A stretch of DNA of 60,000 nt from Mesostigma viride (lineage: Eukaryota > Streptophyta > Mesostigmatophyceae > Mesostigmatales > Mesostigmataceae). A program made the position numbers and the translations under genes. The notes under the pieces are model-generated. The model saw only the letters and a list, made by a program, of their open reading frames with translations, made no database searches and had not been told where the DNA came from. The stretch spans positions 1,541,452-1,601,451 of the forward strand of contig RPFO01000017.1 of NCBI GenBank assembly GCA_009746045.1. The letters run 5' to 3'. Positions 48,761 to 57,485 of this stretch are shown here, one piece after another. Numbering within the stretch: the stretch's first letter is position 1; the number at the start of each line of letters is the position of its first letter.

Positions 48761-49434
48761 ATGTTCATGCTATTGCTCGTGATCATCCTGCTGTTCGTGA
48801 TCTTCATGATGCGTAACATGCCCGAACCCGCTACCCCCCCTCGGACCCCGGTGCAGCCGCCGTGGCGTACGAGGCCACCCCCAACCCGGAGCCGGACAGC
48901 ACGGCCGCGGCCCCCGCGAACACGGTAGACCCCCGCGCGCCTGAGGAGAAGGCCGAGCGCGTGCGCTTCAAGGACGCGATACCCGGAATGGCCACCAACG
49001 TGCAGGCGATGATCGTGGACAGCGTGAACCCCGTGTCCATGTTGGGCGGCCTCATGAGCGGGTTCGGCATGATTCCCAACAAGGCGGCCGACAAGGTCAG
49101 CAAGGCGGGCGCCAAGATCACCAAGGCCGTGGTGGGGCACACCCCGGGCGGTGCGCTGATGCAGGCGTTCAAGGAGAAGAAGAGCGCGCGGTGCAAGGCC
49201 AAGAAGTTCTTCAGCTGGGGGTTCGCCAAGTGCAGTGCGCCGAGGGGCGGGAAGCGGGAGAGCTTGGATGTTCTTCTCCCCCCCGTTTTTGAGAAGCCTA
49301 TCCACGATCTCGCTCGAGACGGGATTCTCACCTCCCGCCAGTTTTTTTGGCAAGGAGAAGCCTATCCAACAACATTGCTCGATAATGCCCGGAGAGGGCG
49401 TCTTAAATTTGTTCGACGGTCGAGCAGGGTTTAA
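48761..49434 (+). CDS. N-terminally anchored protein, frameshift and lost stop (left copy)
   Basis: The ATG at 48761 begins a very hydrophobic helix (MLLLVIILLFVIFMM). The frame is lost at a run of seven C at 48834-48840; one more base leads into the frame with Pro/Ala-rich sequence and RFKDAIPGMATNVQAMIVD, a Gly-rich hydrophobic part and FFSWGFAKC. In the mirror copy a TAG follows this Cys. Here bases are missing at that spot, so the frame runs 67 codons into the repeat element. The true end is probably near 49232, giving about 158 residues. The two arms carry different lesions in one gene. Confidence 0.6.
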
Positions 49435-49812
49435 GAGGGGGGAATTTGGATAGTCTTCTTTTGGTAGTCTTCTTTTTGGAGAGAAAAAAAAAGTATTTTA
49501 TGGCGTAAGGAATTTTTTTGGGGGGGGGTATAGGCTATAGGGTATAGGCCTGGGGGGAATAATAGTTGCGGCCGGGCCCGAAAAAGAAGACTATCCAAGA
49601 GAAGCCTATCCACGAACATTGCCCGAGAACTGCGGGAGAGGGTCTTAAATTTACTCGCCCCCCACCAGGGGTTGTCAGGGGTCGAGTTTGGATAGTCTTC
49701 TATTTTTTTTCCTGGTGACGGATGGATGGGCCGGGGTTGGCAGGGGTTGTATTGGATAGGCTTCTCTTTTTTGGGTCGGAGAAGGCTATCCAAGGCGGGG
49801 CCGTGTTGAGAG
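49250..49812 (-). repeat. Sub-terminal repeat element, copy B (left arm)
   Basis: This is the inverted relative of copy A. It has the same series of GGATAG...TTCT motifs, A-rich and T-rich tracts, the TTACGCCATAAAATAC block (near 49493-49508 on this strand) and a GGTATAGG...TATAGGGTATAGG tract at 49528-49550. It ends next to a short W-rich frame. No gene is credible inside it. Confidence 0.75.
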
Positions 49813-49827
49813 CCCCCGAAAAAAAAA

Positions 49828-49979
49828 TGTCCGCAGTGGTTAATGGATGCGGCCGCCACCCCCCCGTGGGCCGGCCTGCAGTGGTGGACGCCCCCCGCCA
49901 AGTGGGTGATGCGCGACGGGAAGATCGTGCTTGCCACCCCGGTCGATGTGGCCGCTGACGTGAGCAAAGACGAGCGATG
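49828..49979 (+). CDS. Short Trp-rich peptide, broken in left arm
   Basis: In the mirror arm (51089-50937) an intact 50-residue frame reads PPWAGLQWWTPPAKWVMRDG and ends SKDER. Here the C run at 49859-49865 has seven bases instead of six, which breaks it. The peptide has normal composition but is too short to be certain. Confidence 0.35.
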
Positions 49980-50069
49980 ACGTCAGCAAGTATACAGCAC
50001 ACCTACGTCCCGGCACACCCCGCCCCGGGGTTGTGGAGGGGTGGCGCTGCGCCTCCCCGAACAGTGGTG

Positions 50070-50424
50070 GTGACAGATGCCAGCAAAGATACCGTAAGAT
50101 TCCAAACGACATCCCGCGCGCTCCGCGCCGCCGATGATGGTGACAGGGCAGCGAAGAGGCATGCAGCGTGCCACGTGTCCGATTTCTATTGGCTAAATGC
50201 AAAAAAGCCCCCATCACACACCGATTCGGGTGGTGACAGGGGCCAGTGGGTGACAGACGCCAGCATAAGTGTCAATCTTTGAAAATGATCACACGCCGAG
50301 CGGTGGTTACCAGGGGAGGTGTCAGAGTTTGGCAGCATAAGGGCAAAAAAAATATCTAAAGTGACAGTATATAAGTACCTTCCAACAGGAAGAGCCCGGA
50401 CTTTGACACCGGGTGTTTGACAGG
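50070..50424 (+). repeat. Iterated GTGACAG motifs next to the palindrome centre
   Basis: GTGACAG occurs at 50070, 50140, 50233, 50250 and 50361, with the variant GTGTCAG at 50319 and TTGACAGG near 50417. Several are followed by GCCAGCA(T)AAG at a fixed distance. A TATATAAG box is at 50367-50375. All are mirrored in the right arm. The rest of 49980-50458 has only short frames with no support. Confidence 0.65.
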
Positions 50425-50936
50425 GACCCCCTGGCTCCTCCCCGCCCGGATTCAGTGGCCACTGAATCCGGGCGGGGAGGAGCCAGGGGGTCCCTGTCAA
50501 ACACCCGGTGTCAAAGTCCGGGCTCTTCCTGTTGGAAGGTACTTATATACTGTCACTTTAGATATTTTTTTTGCCCTTATGCTGCCAAACTCTGACACCT
50601 CCCCTGGTAACCACCGCTCGGCGTGTGATCATTTTCAAAGATTGACACTTATGCTGGCGTCTGTCACCCACTGGCCCCTGTCACCACCCGAATCGGTGTG
50701 TGATGGGGGCTTTTTTGCATTTAGCCAATAGAAATCGGACACGTGGCACGCTGCATGCCTCTTCGCTGCCCTGTCACCATCATCGGCGGCGCGGAGCGCG
50801 CGGGATGTCGTTTGGAATCTTACGGTATCTTTGCTGGCATCTGTCACCACCACTGTTCGGGGAGGCGCAGCGCCACCCCTCCACAACCCCGGGGCGGGGT
50901 GTGCCGGGACGTAGGTGTGCTGTATACTTGCTGACG

Positions 50937-51089
50937 TCATCGCTCGTCTTTGCTCACGTCAGCGGCCACATCGACCGGGGTGGCAAGCACGATCTTCCCG
51001 TCGCGCATCACCCACTTGGCGGGGGGCGTCCACCACTGCAGGCCGGCCCACGGGGGGTGGCGGCCGCATCCATTAACCACTGCGGACAT
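50937..51089 (-). CDS. Short Trp-rich peptide, intact copy
   Basis: The frame is 50 residues from the ATG at 51089, with a W-rich centre and an acidic end. It is the intact version of 49828-49979. No family was recognised and it may be chance. Confidence 0.35.
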   Translation of the reverse strand: MSAVVNGCGRHPPWAGLQWWTPPAKWVMRDGKIVLATPVDVAADVSKDER

Positions 51090-51104
51090 TTTTTTTTCGG
51101 GGGC

Positions 51105-51668
51105 TCTCAACACGGCCCCGCCTTGGATAGCCTTCTCCGACCCAAAAAAGAGAAGCCTATCCAATACAACCCCTGCCAACCCCGGCCCATCCATCCGTCA
51201 CCAGGAAAAAAAATAGAAGACTATCCAAACTCGACCCCTGACAACCCCTGGTGGGGGGCGAGTAAATTTAAGACACCCTCTCCCGCAGTTCTCGGGCAAT
51301 GTTCGTGGATAGGCTTCTCTTGGATAGTCTTCTTTTTCGGGCCCGGCCGCAACTATTATTCCCCCCAGGCCTATACCCTATAGCCTATACCCCCCCCCAA
51401 AAAAATTCCTTACGCCATAAAATACTTTTTTTTTCTCTCCAAAAAGAAGACTACCAAAAGAAGACTATCCAAATTCCCCCCTCTTAAACCCTGCTCGACC
51501 GTCGAACAAATTTAAGACGCCCTCTCCGGGCATTATCGAGCAATGTTGTTGGATAGGCTTCTCCTTGCCAAAAAAACTGGCGGGAGGTGAGAATCCCGTC
51601 TCGAGCGAGATCGTGGATAGGCTTCTCAAAAACGGGGGGGAGAAGAACATCCAAGCTCTCCCGGCTCC
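51105..51668 (+). repeat. Sub-terminal repeat element, copy B (right arm)
   Basis: Mirror of 49250-49812 and in the same orientation as copy A. Compared with the left-arm copy it has two extra bases near 51274 and otherwise very few changes. Confidence 0.75.
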
Positions 51669-51683
51669 CGCCCCTCGGCGCTA

Positions 51684-52158
51684 CTAGCACTTGGCGAACC
51701 CCCAGCTGAAGAACTTCTTGGCCTTGCACCGCGCGCTCTTCTTCTCCTTGAACGCCTGCATCAGCGCACCGCCCGGGGTGTGCCCCACCACGGCCTTGGT
51801 GATCTTGGCGCCCGCCTTGCTGACCTTGTCGGCCGCCTTGTTGGGAATCATGCCGAACCCGCTCATGAGGCCGCCCAACATGGACACGGGGTTCACGCTG
51901 TCCACGATCATCGCCTGCACGTTGGTGGCCATTCCGGGTATCGCGTCCTTGAAGCGCACGCGCTCGGCCTTCTCCTCGGCGCGCGGGGGTCTACCGTGTT
52001 CGCGGGGGCCGCGGCCGTGCTGTCCGGCTCCGGGTTGGGGGTGGCCTCGTACGCCACGGCGGCTGCACCGGGGTCCGAGGGGGGGTAGCGGGTTCGGGCA
52101 TGTTACGCATCATGAAGATCACGAACAGCAGGATGATCACGAGCAATAGCATGAACAT
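51684..52158 (-). CDS. N-terminally anchored protein, right copy with a different frameshift
   Basis: The mirror of 48761-49434. The same C/G run (seven bases) breaks the frame early. A further base is missing just upstream of 51959 (the left copy has an extra T there), so only the part from 51959 reads on, ending correctly at a TAG after FAKC. About 158 residues if all breaks are repaired. Confidence 0.55.
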
Positions 52159-52189
52159 GGAGATGGATAATACTGCGATGGATAATTAC

Positions 52190-52561
52190 TCAGCCCACTG
52201 TCGGCCCGCTGCTTGGAGTGGGGAGCCTCTTTACGGCCGCCACGGCCGGGGTGAAGTCCAGCTTGACGGGGCGACGCCACATCTTGACCAGGAAATACAC
52301 GAAGTACGCGAGGATTACGGCCATCAACAGGGTCAGTCTGAACATCCCCTCGTAGGCCCTTACAAACCCGTCTCCCTCTACCCCGTACGTCACCAGAAAC
52401 CGGAGTGGGGCCCCCAGCGGGGACTGCACGATGTACTTGAGTGCCCGAAGCACCGGGCCGGGAGGAGGTGGCGGGGGCGGGGGGGTGTAGTACGTGCCGT
52501 CCGCCTTCATTTTTCGGCGCGGTACGTGCGTGGACCCGGGTGGGGACGTGCCCTCTTCCAT
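52190..52561 (-). CDS. Small single-pass membrane protein, right copy
   Basis: The protein is identical to that of 48358-48729, including the Pro8 run and the membrane helix. The TATATATA box is also kept. Confidence 0.6.
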   Translation of the reverse strand: MEEGTSPPGSTHVPRRKMKADGTYYTPPPPPPPPGPVLRALKYIVQSPLGAPLRFLVTYGVEGDGFVRAYEGMFRLTLLMAVILAYFVYFLVKMWRRPVKLDFTPAVAAVKRLPTPSSGPTVG

Positions 52562-52622
52562 CGTCTATATATATCGCGAGGGACAAAATTGCCAGGGTCA
52601 CGGGCTCGCTCATTCCCTGTAC

Positions 52623-53384
52623 TCACCCCCCCGCATGCCTTTGTTCGCCAAGTCCGAGTGGTGGGCGTCGAAAAGTGTCAAGATAGGCCCTGCGCGCTAG
52701 AAAGTTCTCTTCGGGCGGTCCGTGGCGTGCGCGGGCCAGCATACGCTCAAGGTATGCTTCCCGCCAGCCTCTCCTGGTACGGCGCGTGGTGGTCGGGGGG
52801 GCTGGCAGTCTGGCCAGCCATTCCATATCTCTCTCAATCTCTTCCTGCGTAGGTGGCTGCGTAGGTGGCTGCGTAGGTGGCTGCGTAGGTGGCTGCGTAG
52901 GGGGTGTTGGCAAGCGGGCAAGCATGTCAAGGAATGCCGCGTCATCCGCAACGTCATCTGCGCGCATCCTGTGCTTGCGTGGGCGAATCAAGTTCGTTTT
53001 GCGCTTCTTGGCGCGCCCGGCGTGTTGCAAGCGAGTGCTAAAACGCGCCCCCGCGACCCCCCTGCTGCATCTGCTTCCACTGGACGTGGTCGCTGAACAC
53101 TTTCGCCGTACACGTCGTCGCGCGCGGTGTTGTTGCTGCTCGTGCACCTCCACCACCCACTGCAGCTGGTCGGCCGCTGCTTGGGCTATGGCCTGGGCCT
53201 GGGCCTGGGCGGCCATTTCGGCCTCGATTGCTCTTTGCCGTTCAACGATGCGCATATCCCTGCGCATGGCTTCGAGCCGGCGCTCGTACGGGTTGCGGTT
53301 GTCTCGGGGGAGCCATTGCAACTGGTTGATCACGTGATGACGGCCAGGCGGGTCGCCAGCCGGGAACATTCGTTTTACTGGCAT
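52623..53384 (-). CDS. Arg/Gln-rich PTQP-repeat protein, right copy
   Basis: The protein is identical to that of 47536-48297. Here nine extra bases (TAATCAATG in this reading) stand between an upstream ATG and the start used. In the left arm the same ATG is the start itself, so the start choice is the same residue in both. Confidence 0.55.
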   Translation of the reverse strand: MPVKRMFPAGDPPGRHHVINQLQWLPRDNRNPYERRLEAMRRDMRIVERQRAIEAEMAAQAQAQAIAQAAADQLQWVVEVHEQQQHRARRRVRRKCSATTSSGSRCSRGVAGARFSTRLQHAGRAKKRKTNLIRPRKHRMRADDVADDAAFLDMLARLPTPPTQPPTQPPTQPPTQPPTQEEIERDMEWLARLPAPPTTTRRTRRGWREAYLERMLARARHGPPEENFLARRAYLDTFRRPPLGLGEQRHAGG

Positions 53385-53502
53385 TGATTACATGATACCT
53401 ATATCACACCTACACTTTTTTCTGCCAGTGTGCCAGCATTAGAGTGCCAGCTGTCATACTTTGAAAAGCGGGCTGACAGAGGGCCGACAGGGGTCGGGTC
53501 GG

Positions 53503-53626
53503 NNNNNNNNNNNNNNNNNNNNNNNNNNNNNNNNNNNNNNNNNNNNNNNNNNNNNNNNNNNNNNNNNNNNNNNNNNNNNNNNNNNNNNNNNNNNNNNNNN
53601 NNNNNNNNNNNNNNNNNNNNNNNNNN
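53503..53626. other. Assembly gap (124 Ns)
   Basis: Unknown bases join the palindrome arm to a copy of 33982 onward. The true content and length of the gap cannot be read. Confidence 0.99.
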
Positions 53627-53627
53627 G

Positions 53628-54289
53628 GGGTCGTACCGGTTGTTGAAGAACTGCATCGCGGACGTGGTGGCCACCAGCATCTGCCGCATCGTGTTGATGG
53701 CGTTCTTGGTCTCGATCGAGCGCGCCACCTTGTCGCACTCGAACCGCATCTCGTCGATGTCCGCGCGCATATCGAAGTTGGGAACGGCGAACCCCTTGTC
53801 CTTGTACCTGTGCAGCTTGTGCAGGAGGTCCAGCTTCTCCGCGTGGACCTCCTGCGGGCTCTTTCTGGGCATCATGGCCTCGTCGTCGATCACGTCCTCG
53901 CCGTAATGCAGATCGTCCTCGTACCCCTCGTCGTCGCCGTACCCGTCGTAGTCGCCGTACTGGTCGAATTGGAACCCCTTCTCCATCGGCTGATGAGCCG
54001 GCGGGGGAGCCGAGAACATCGACTTGGTCTTCTTCGGGTTGGCCAGCATGTCGAACATGTCCTCCTTGCTCGATTTATTCCTCCCACCCCCCTTCTTGTC
54101 CTTGTGCTTGCTCTTTTTAGAGTGCAGCGGCACCGCGCCGACGGGGCCGGGCCACTCGCCGCCGTCGTCGTCCACTATGTCCACGTTGTCCATCGCGCCT
54201 CCTCGCACCATGGGGGCGTTTATTCTAGATCCACCACCCGCGCCGTCGTCCGCGTCCTCTATATCCACGGGCAGGAGTTTTGTCGACAT
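53628..54289 (-). CDS. Acidic/Gly-rich structural-type protein, partial copy
   Basis: Copy of the N-terminal ~220 residues of the gene at 33349-34643, cut off by the Ns. The four homopolymer breaks of the first copy lie in the missing part, so this copy cannot test them. Confidence 0.6.
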
Positions 54290-54394
54290 CTGCTACTATG
54301 CGTCGTGATTTGAACTCGACCGGAAGCGCACGGCTGGACACAAATAGATCTTGAGTTGGATCAATTCGTATATTCATAACTCAGTGGTTAGCAA

Positions 54395-54628
54395 TCACAT
54401 CCTCCCGCCCCTTTGCAAACGCAGACAGAACTTCCTGTTCCAACCAATCAACTCAAATAACACGTGCAGGATAGCCGCAGACACACCGACTTGTAGCAAA
54501 ATACCAGTGTGTGACATTGCCATCCTCGAGTTTTGCTGCATGTGCACCGAATGAACGAGAGTCATAATGCCGGCCATAGCCGCCGCAACAATCGCGGATT
54601 CTACAAGAACTGCGCCGAACTGGGACAT
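54395..54628 (-). CDS. Two-pass membrane protein, second copy
   Basis: Identical in protein sequence to 34749-34982 (77 residues, two hydrophobic helices). Confidence 0.55.
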   Translation of the reverse strand: MSQFGAVLVESAIVAAAMAGIMTLVHSVHMQQNSRMAMSHTGILLQVGVSAAILHVLFELIGWNRKFCLRLQRGGRM

Positions 54629-54722
54629 GGAATCGATCTAGGATAAACGTAACATTTATATTCAGTTCACCATCATTTCGCTCGAGTCGTAGGGAGATGA
54701 CTCGTTCAATTCGTGAGCTATT

Positions 54723-54950
54723 CTAATGCGGCCACGTGGCCCTCGCGCACGCCCACGCTAGCCAACCATGCACGGCGGCCACGACGCACGACCGCACCGC
54801 CCCCGCCGACGTCTCTGCCAGATTTCTCATCCGATTCCCAGTCGCGCGGATCCTGCCGCTGAACTGGGGGTCCTCGTCTGACCCGTGCGCCGGGGTAAGG
54901 TAGTGAATCACATAGGGCATGGTTTGTAGCCGAATATTGTTATCAGACAA
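54723..54950 (-). CDS. Small protein with hydrophobic C-terminus, second copy
   Basis: Identical to 35077-35304 (75 residues). Confidence 0.42.
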   Translation of the reverse strand: MSDNNIRLQTMPYVIHYLTPAHGSDEDPQFSGRIRATGNRMRNLAETSAGAVRSCVVAAVHGWLAWACARATWPH

Positions 54951-55037
54951 ACATTTCGATATGTGAGCGCATATAAGGACAGTCTTTTATTACAAAATAA
55001 ATTACAATAAACTTTACTCCCACGACAGCATCCTCCT

Positions 55038-56018
55038 TCAATCCGTCATAAACTCCCCCGTCACCGTGCCGGGGTGCGCGGGGGCGAACCCGGGGGGCAC
55101 GCCGTTGTCGATCAGCATGTAGTACGTCATGAACGCCTCCAGCCACGCGAGCCGCTGTTTCCGCGCCGGGTCGGGGGACTTGTCGCTGCCGGACTCGGCC
55201 CGCACCATCCGGATGCAGGTGTCCGCGGTGGTGGTGCCGGCGTGGACGTCCAGCACGCGCAACTGGCGAACGTACGTCCTCCACTGCGGGACGTAATCCG
55301 TCGCCACGATGGAGAGCGTCTCCGCGTCGGCCGCCTCCCCTCCCGCGATGTCCACCATGCTCGCGACCAGGTCCGTGGAGATCCTGTCCAGTCCCACCAG
55401 CAGCGACTCGTGGTCGCGCATGGCCTTCACCACTTCCGGGTGATGGTAGATGTACAGCGTGGAGTGGCGCTGGAACCCCAGCCTCCGCACCTGTCTGTCC
55501 AGCCTCCACAGGTCCCCCGGCGAGAACGGGAACCGGGTCTGCGGGTCCTCGAACCGCCCGGACGCGATGATGTACTCCGCCAGCCGCACCGCGTCAAACC
55601 CCACTACCTGCCGCGTGGGGCGCACGAACTTGAACACCCTCTCCTTTGACGGCAAATCCTCCATCGTGATGGGGTCCTCCTTGTTGGACACCCTCATCGA
55701 TAGGTGGGCGGCGATCGTCCTCTTGGCGCGGGCGTAGGGCAGCACCGTCCGCCTCACCCACCGCTGGATGCGGATGGCCTGCTGGTTGCAATACACCGCG
55801 CACTCCAACTCCCGGCGTGTGGCGTCCCGGAACGGACGCAGCCCCTGCATGAGCGCTATCCTCCTCAGCGTATCGCGCTTGGTTTTGCCGTAGTAGTTGG
55901 TGGGGATGGCGGACGCTGCCCGGACGCTGAGACGGACGTCCTTGACGTCCGCGGCCACGCGAAACGTCTTCATTCCTACTGGTACGTCCAGACAATCCGC
56001 GCGCGGATGTACCCACAC
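55038..56018 (-). CDS. IQ-motif and U-box-like protein, second copy
   Basis: Identical to 35392-36372, including the DPITMEDLP and DPQTRFPFS motifs. Confidence 0.57.
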   Translation of the reverse strand: MWVHPRADCLDVPVGMKTFRVAADVKDVRLSVRAASAIPTNYYGKTKRDTLRRIALMQGLRPFRDATRRELECAVYCNQQAIRIQRWVRRTVLPYARAKRTIAAHLSMRVSNKEDPITMEDLPSKERVFKFVRPTRQVVGFDAVRLAEYIIASGRFEDPQTRFPFSPGDLWRLDRQVRRLGFQRHSTLYIYHHPEVVKAMRDHESLLVGLDRISTDLVASMVDIAGGEAADAETLSIVATDYVPQWRTYVRQLRVLDVHAGTTTADTCIRMVRAESGSDKSPDPARKQRLAWLEAFMTYYMLIDNGVPPGFAPAHPGTVTGEFMTD

Positions 56019-56140
56019 CGCCCGTGTGGTGAGAAGCCGCCGTTCGGTCGCCGGCCCCGGTATTAAGTGTAGTCTATGCTGTAGTAGTCTAGGCTTTCGT
56101 ATATGCGGTCTTGATAATCTACAAACTTCTTAAAGAACCT

Positions 56141-56473
56141 ATGAGTGATGAGGACGGTCCGATAGTCGTGGAAAGGGCACCTGGTCTCACAGACTTTCTG
56201 TACCCATGGGGTGAGAAATGCACCACCATTTTTTCGGGGGATGCGTGCCCAATATTGGAGGAGGGCGACGACCAGTTCGATTTTGTGACGTCGTCCATCC
56301 ACCGTCTCTGTTGCAATAGGGGTTGCGACAAAATCACCAGGAAGGGTGGCATGAAAAAGTGCGCAAATTGCAAAAAAGCATATTACTGCTCGAAAACGTG
56401 CCAAACAGAGGCATGGCCGTTTCATAAGATTGGATGTGCTCGTTTAAGAGACGGATGGTGTGAAACGCAGTAA
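56141..56473 (+). CDS. Short MYND zinc-finger protein, second copy
   Basis: Identical to 36495-36827 (110 residues). Confidence 0.72.
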   Translation: MSDEDGPIVVERAPGLTDFLYPWGEKCTTIFSGDACPILEEGDDQFDFVTSSIHRLCCNRGCDKITRKGGMKKCANCKKAYYCSKTCQTEAWPFHKIGCARLRDGWCETQ

Positions 56474-56486
56474 GCTCGGGAGCGGG

Positions 56487-57448
56487 TGGCGCGCTTATCT
56501 CAAGGGATAACATTTCTCCGCCTCTAGTAAACGATCATGGCATCCCAAGGGGTTGTGATGTACCTGCAGCCCTCGCGCGAGGTGCCAGGGGATGACCCGT
56601 TTGCGAACAAGATGCGAGTGACGCCCGATGGCATGATTTCGAAGGTAGACGTCGTCAAGGTTGTATGCTTCATGAACCCGGATGGCACGTTTACGGACAA
56701 TGCAAACACTAATGCATCTCAATACCTGTCGAGGGTCAAGAGAGATTTCCCGGAAGATGACACAGGGTGTGTCATCTGGAAATTTCCAGGTGCCAGGCAG
56801 CGAGACACTCCTGTCACCGACAGAGCCGGCATCATCAAACTCATCCAGCTGCTGCCCGGCAAGAGGGCCGCGTCATTCCGCGACAAGCTGGCGACGCTGT
56901 TCGAGCGGTACCTCGACGCCGACCGGTCGCTGGCCGACGAGATTTACGCCCGCGCCGACGCCAGGGATGCTCAACTGACAGACGACAAGCGCGTCAAGAG
57001 CTGCGAAAGCACTAAGGCTCACATGGCCGCCGTGAAGGAGAGCGGCGCCCCCTATCTGGCGTCCAACCCGGCCAGTGTGTACGCGCACATCAACGAGACC
57101 CAAAACGTTACCGTGACAGGCATGCACACTCGCGACATACGCGAATTGCACAAGATGAAGAAGAGCGACGCCACTCGTGACTACTTCACCGAAGTGCTCA
57201 GCAGTGGGATCGACTTGATGAATGTGCTCAACAAGAGGGCGATAGAAAAGGGTGGCAATCCCATTACCAGCATTGATTCTATCGGAAAAGAGTTGTTCCC
57301 GGTGTTTGAGCGCCTTAAGATGCACGAGGAAGCCAGTGCACCGCAGCCCAGGTCGTTCGCGCTGGCCAACAAGAGCAAAAGAGAAGAATACAACGCTCGA
57401 CAGCGACTGGTATTGGAAACCCCAGCAAGGAAGCGTGTTTGTTCGTAA
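56487..57448 (+). CDS. BRO-like protein A with promoter block, second copy
   Basis: The promoter block at 56487-56536 and the 303-residue frame from the ATG at 56537 are identical to 36841-37802. Confidence 0.68.
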
Positions 57449-57485
57449 TAATGAGGCCCGTATGAATAAAGAGTCGTTTGCGTGA

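Larger units (their letters stand above)
47426..50458 (+). repeat. Left arm of ~6-kb palindrome
   Basis: This arm pairs with 50459-53502. The dyad is GTGGCCAC, centred between 50458 and 50459, with no spacer. No difference was seen within about 590 bp of the centre. Further out the arms differ by a few indels and rare substitutions: a C run at 49859-49865 (seven against six), two bases near 49644, a changed stop near 49232, one T near 48943, and nine bases at the start of the gene at 47536. The arm holds three genes, element copy B and terminal motifs. Confidence 0.92.
50459..53502 (-). repeat. Right arm of ~6-kb palindrome
   Basis: This arm is the reverse complement of 47426-50458 and ends at the run of Ns. 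It is net 11 bases longer, mainly from a nine-base insertion near 53386-53394. The genes below repeat those of the left arm. Confidence 0.92.

Noticed and set aside
49977-50282. 101-codon frame in the terminal region
   Set aside because: It overlaps the iterated GTGACAG motifs, which give the same dipeptides repeatedly, and other frames are equally open there.
50322-50595. Mirror-image frames of 60 and 104 codons crossing the palindrome centre
   Set aside because: They read through the dyad and owe their existence to the palindrome. Neither has protein-like composition.
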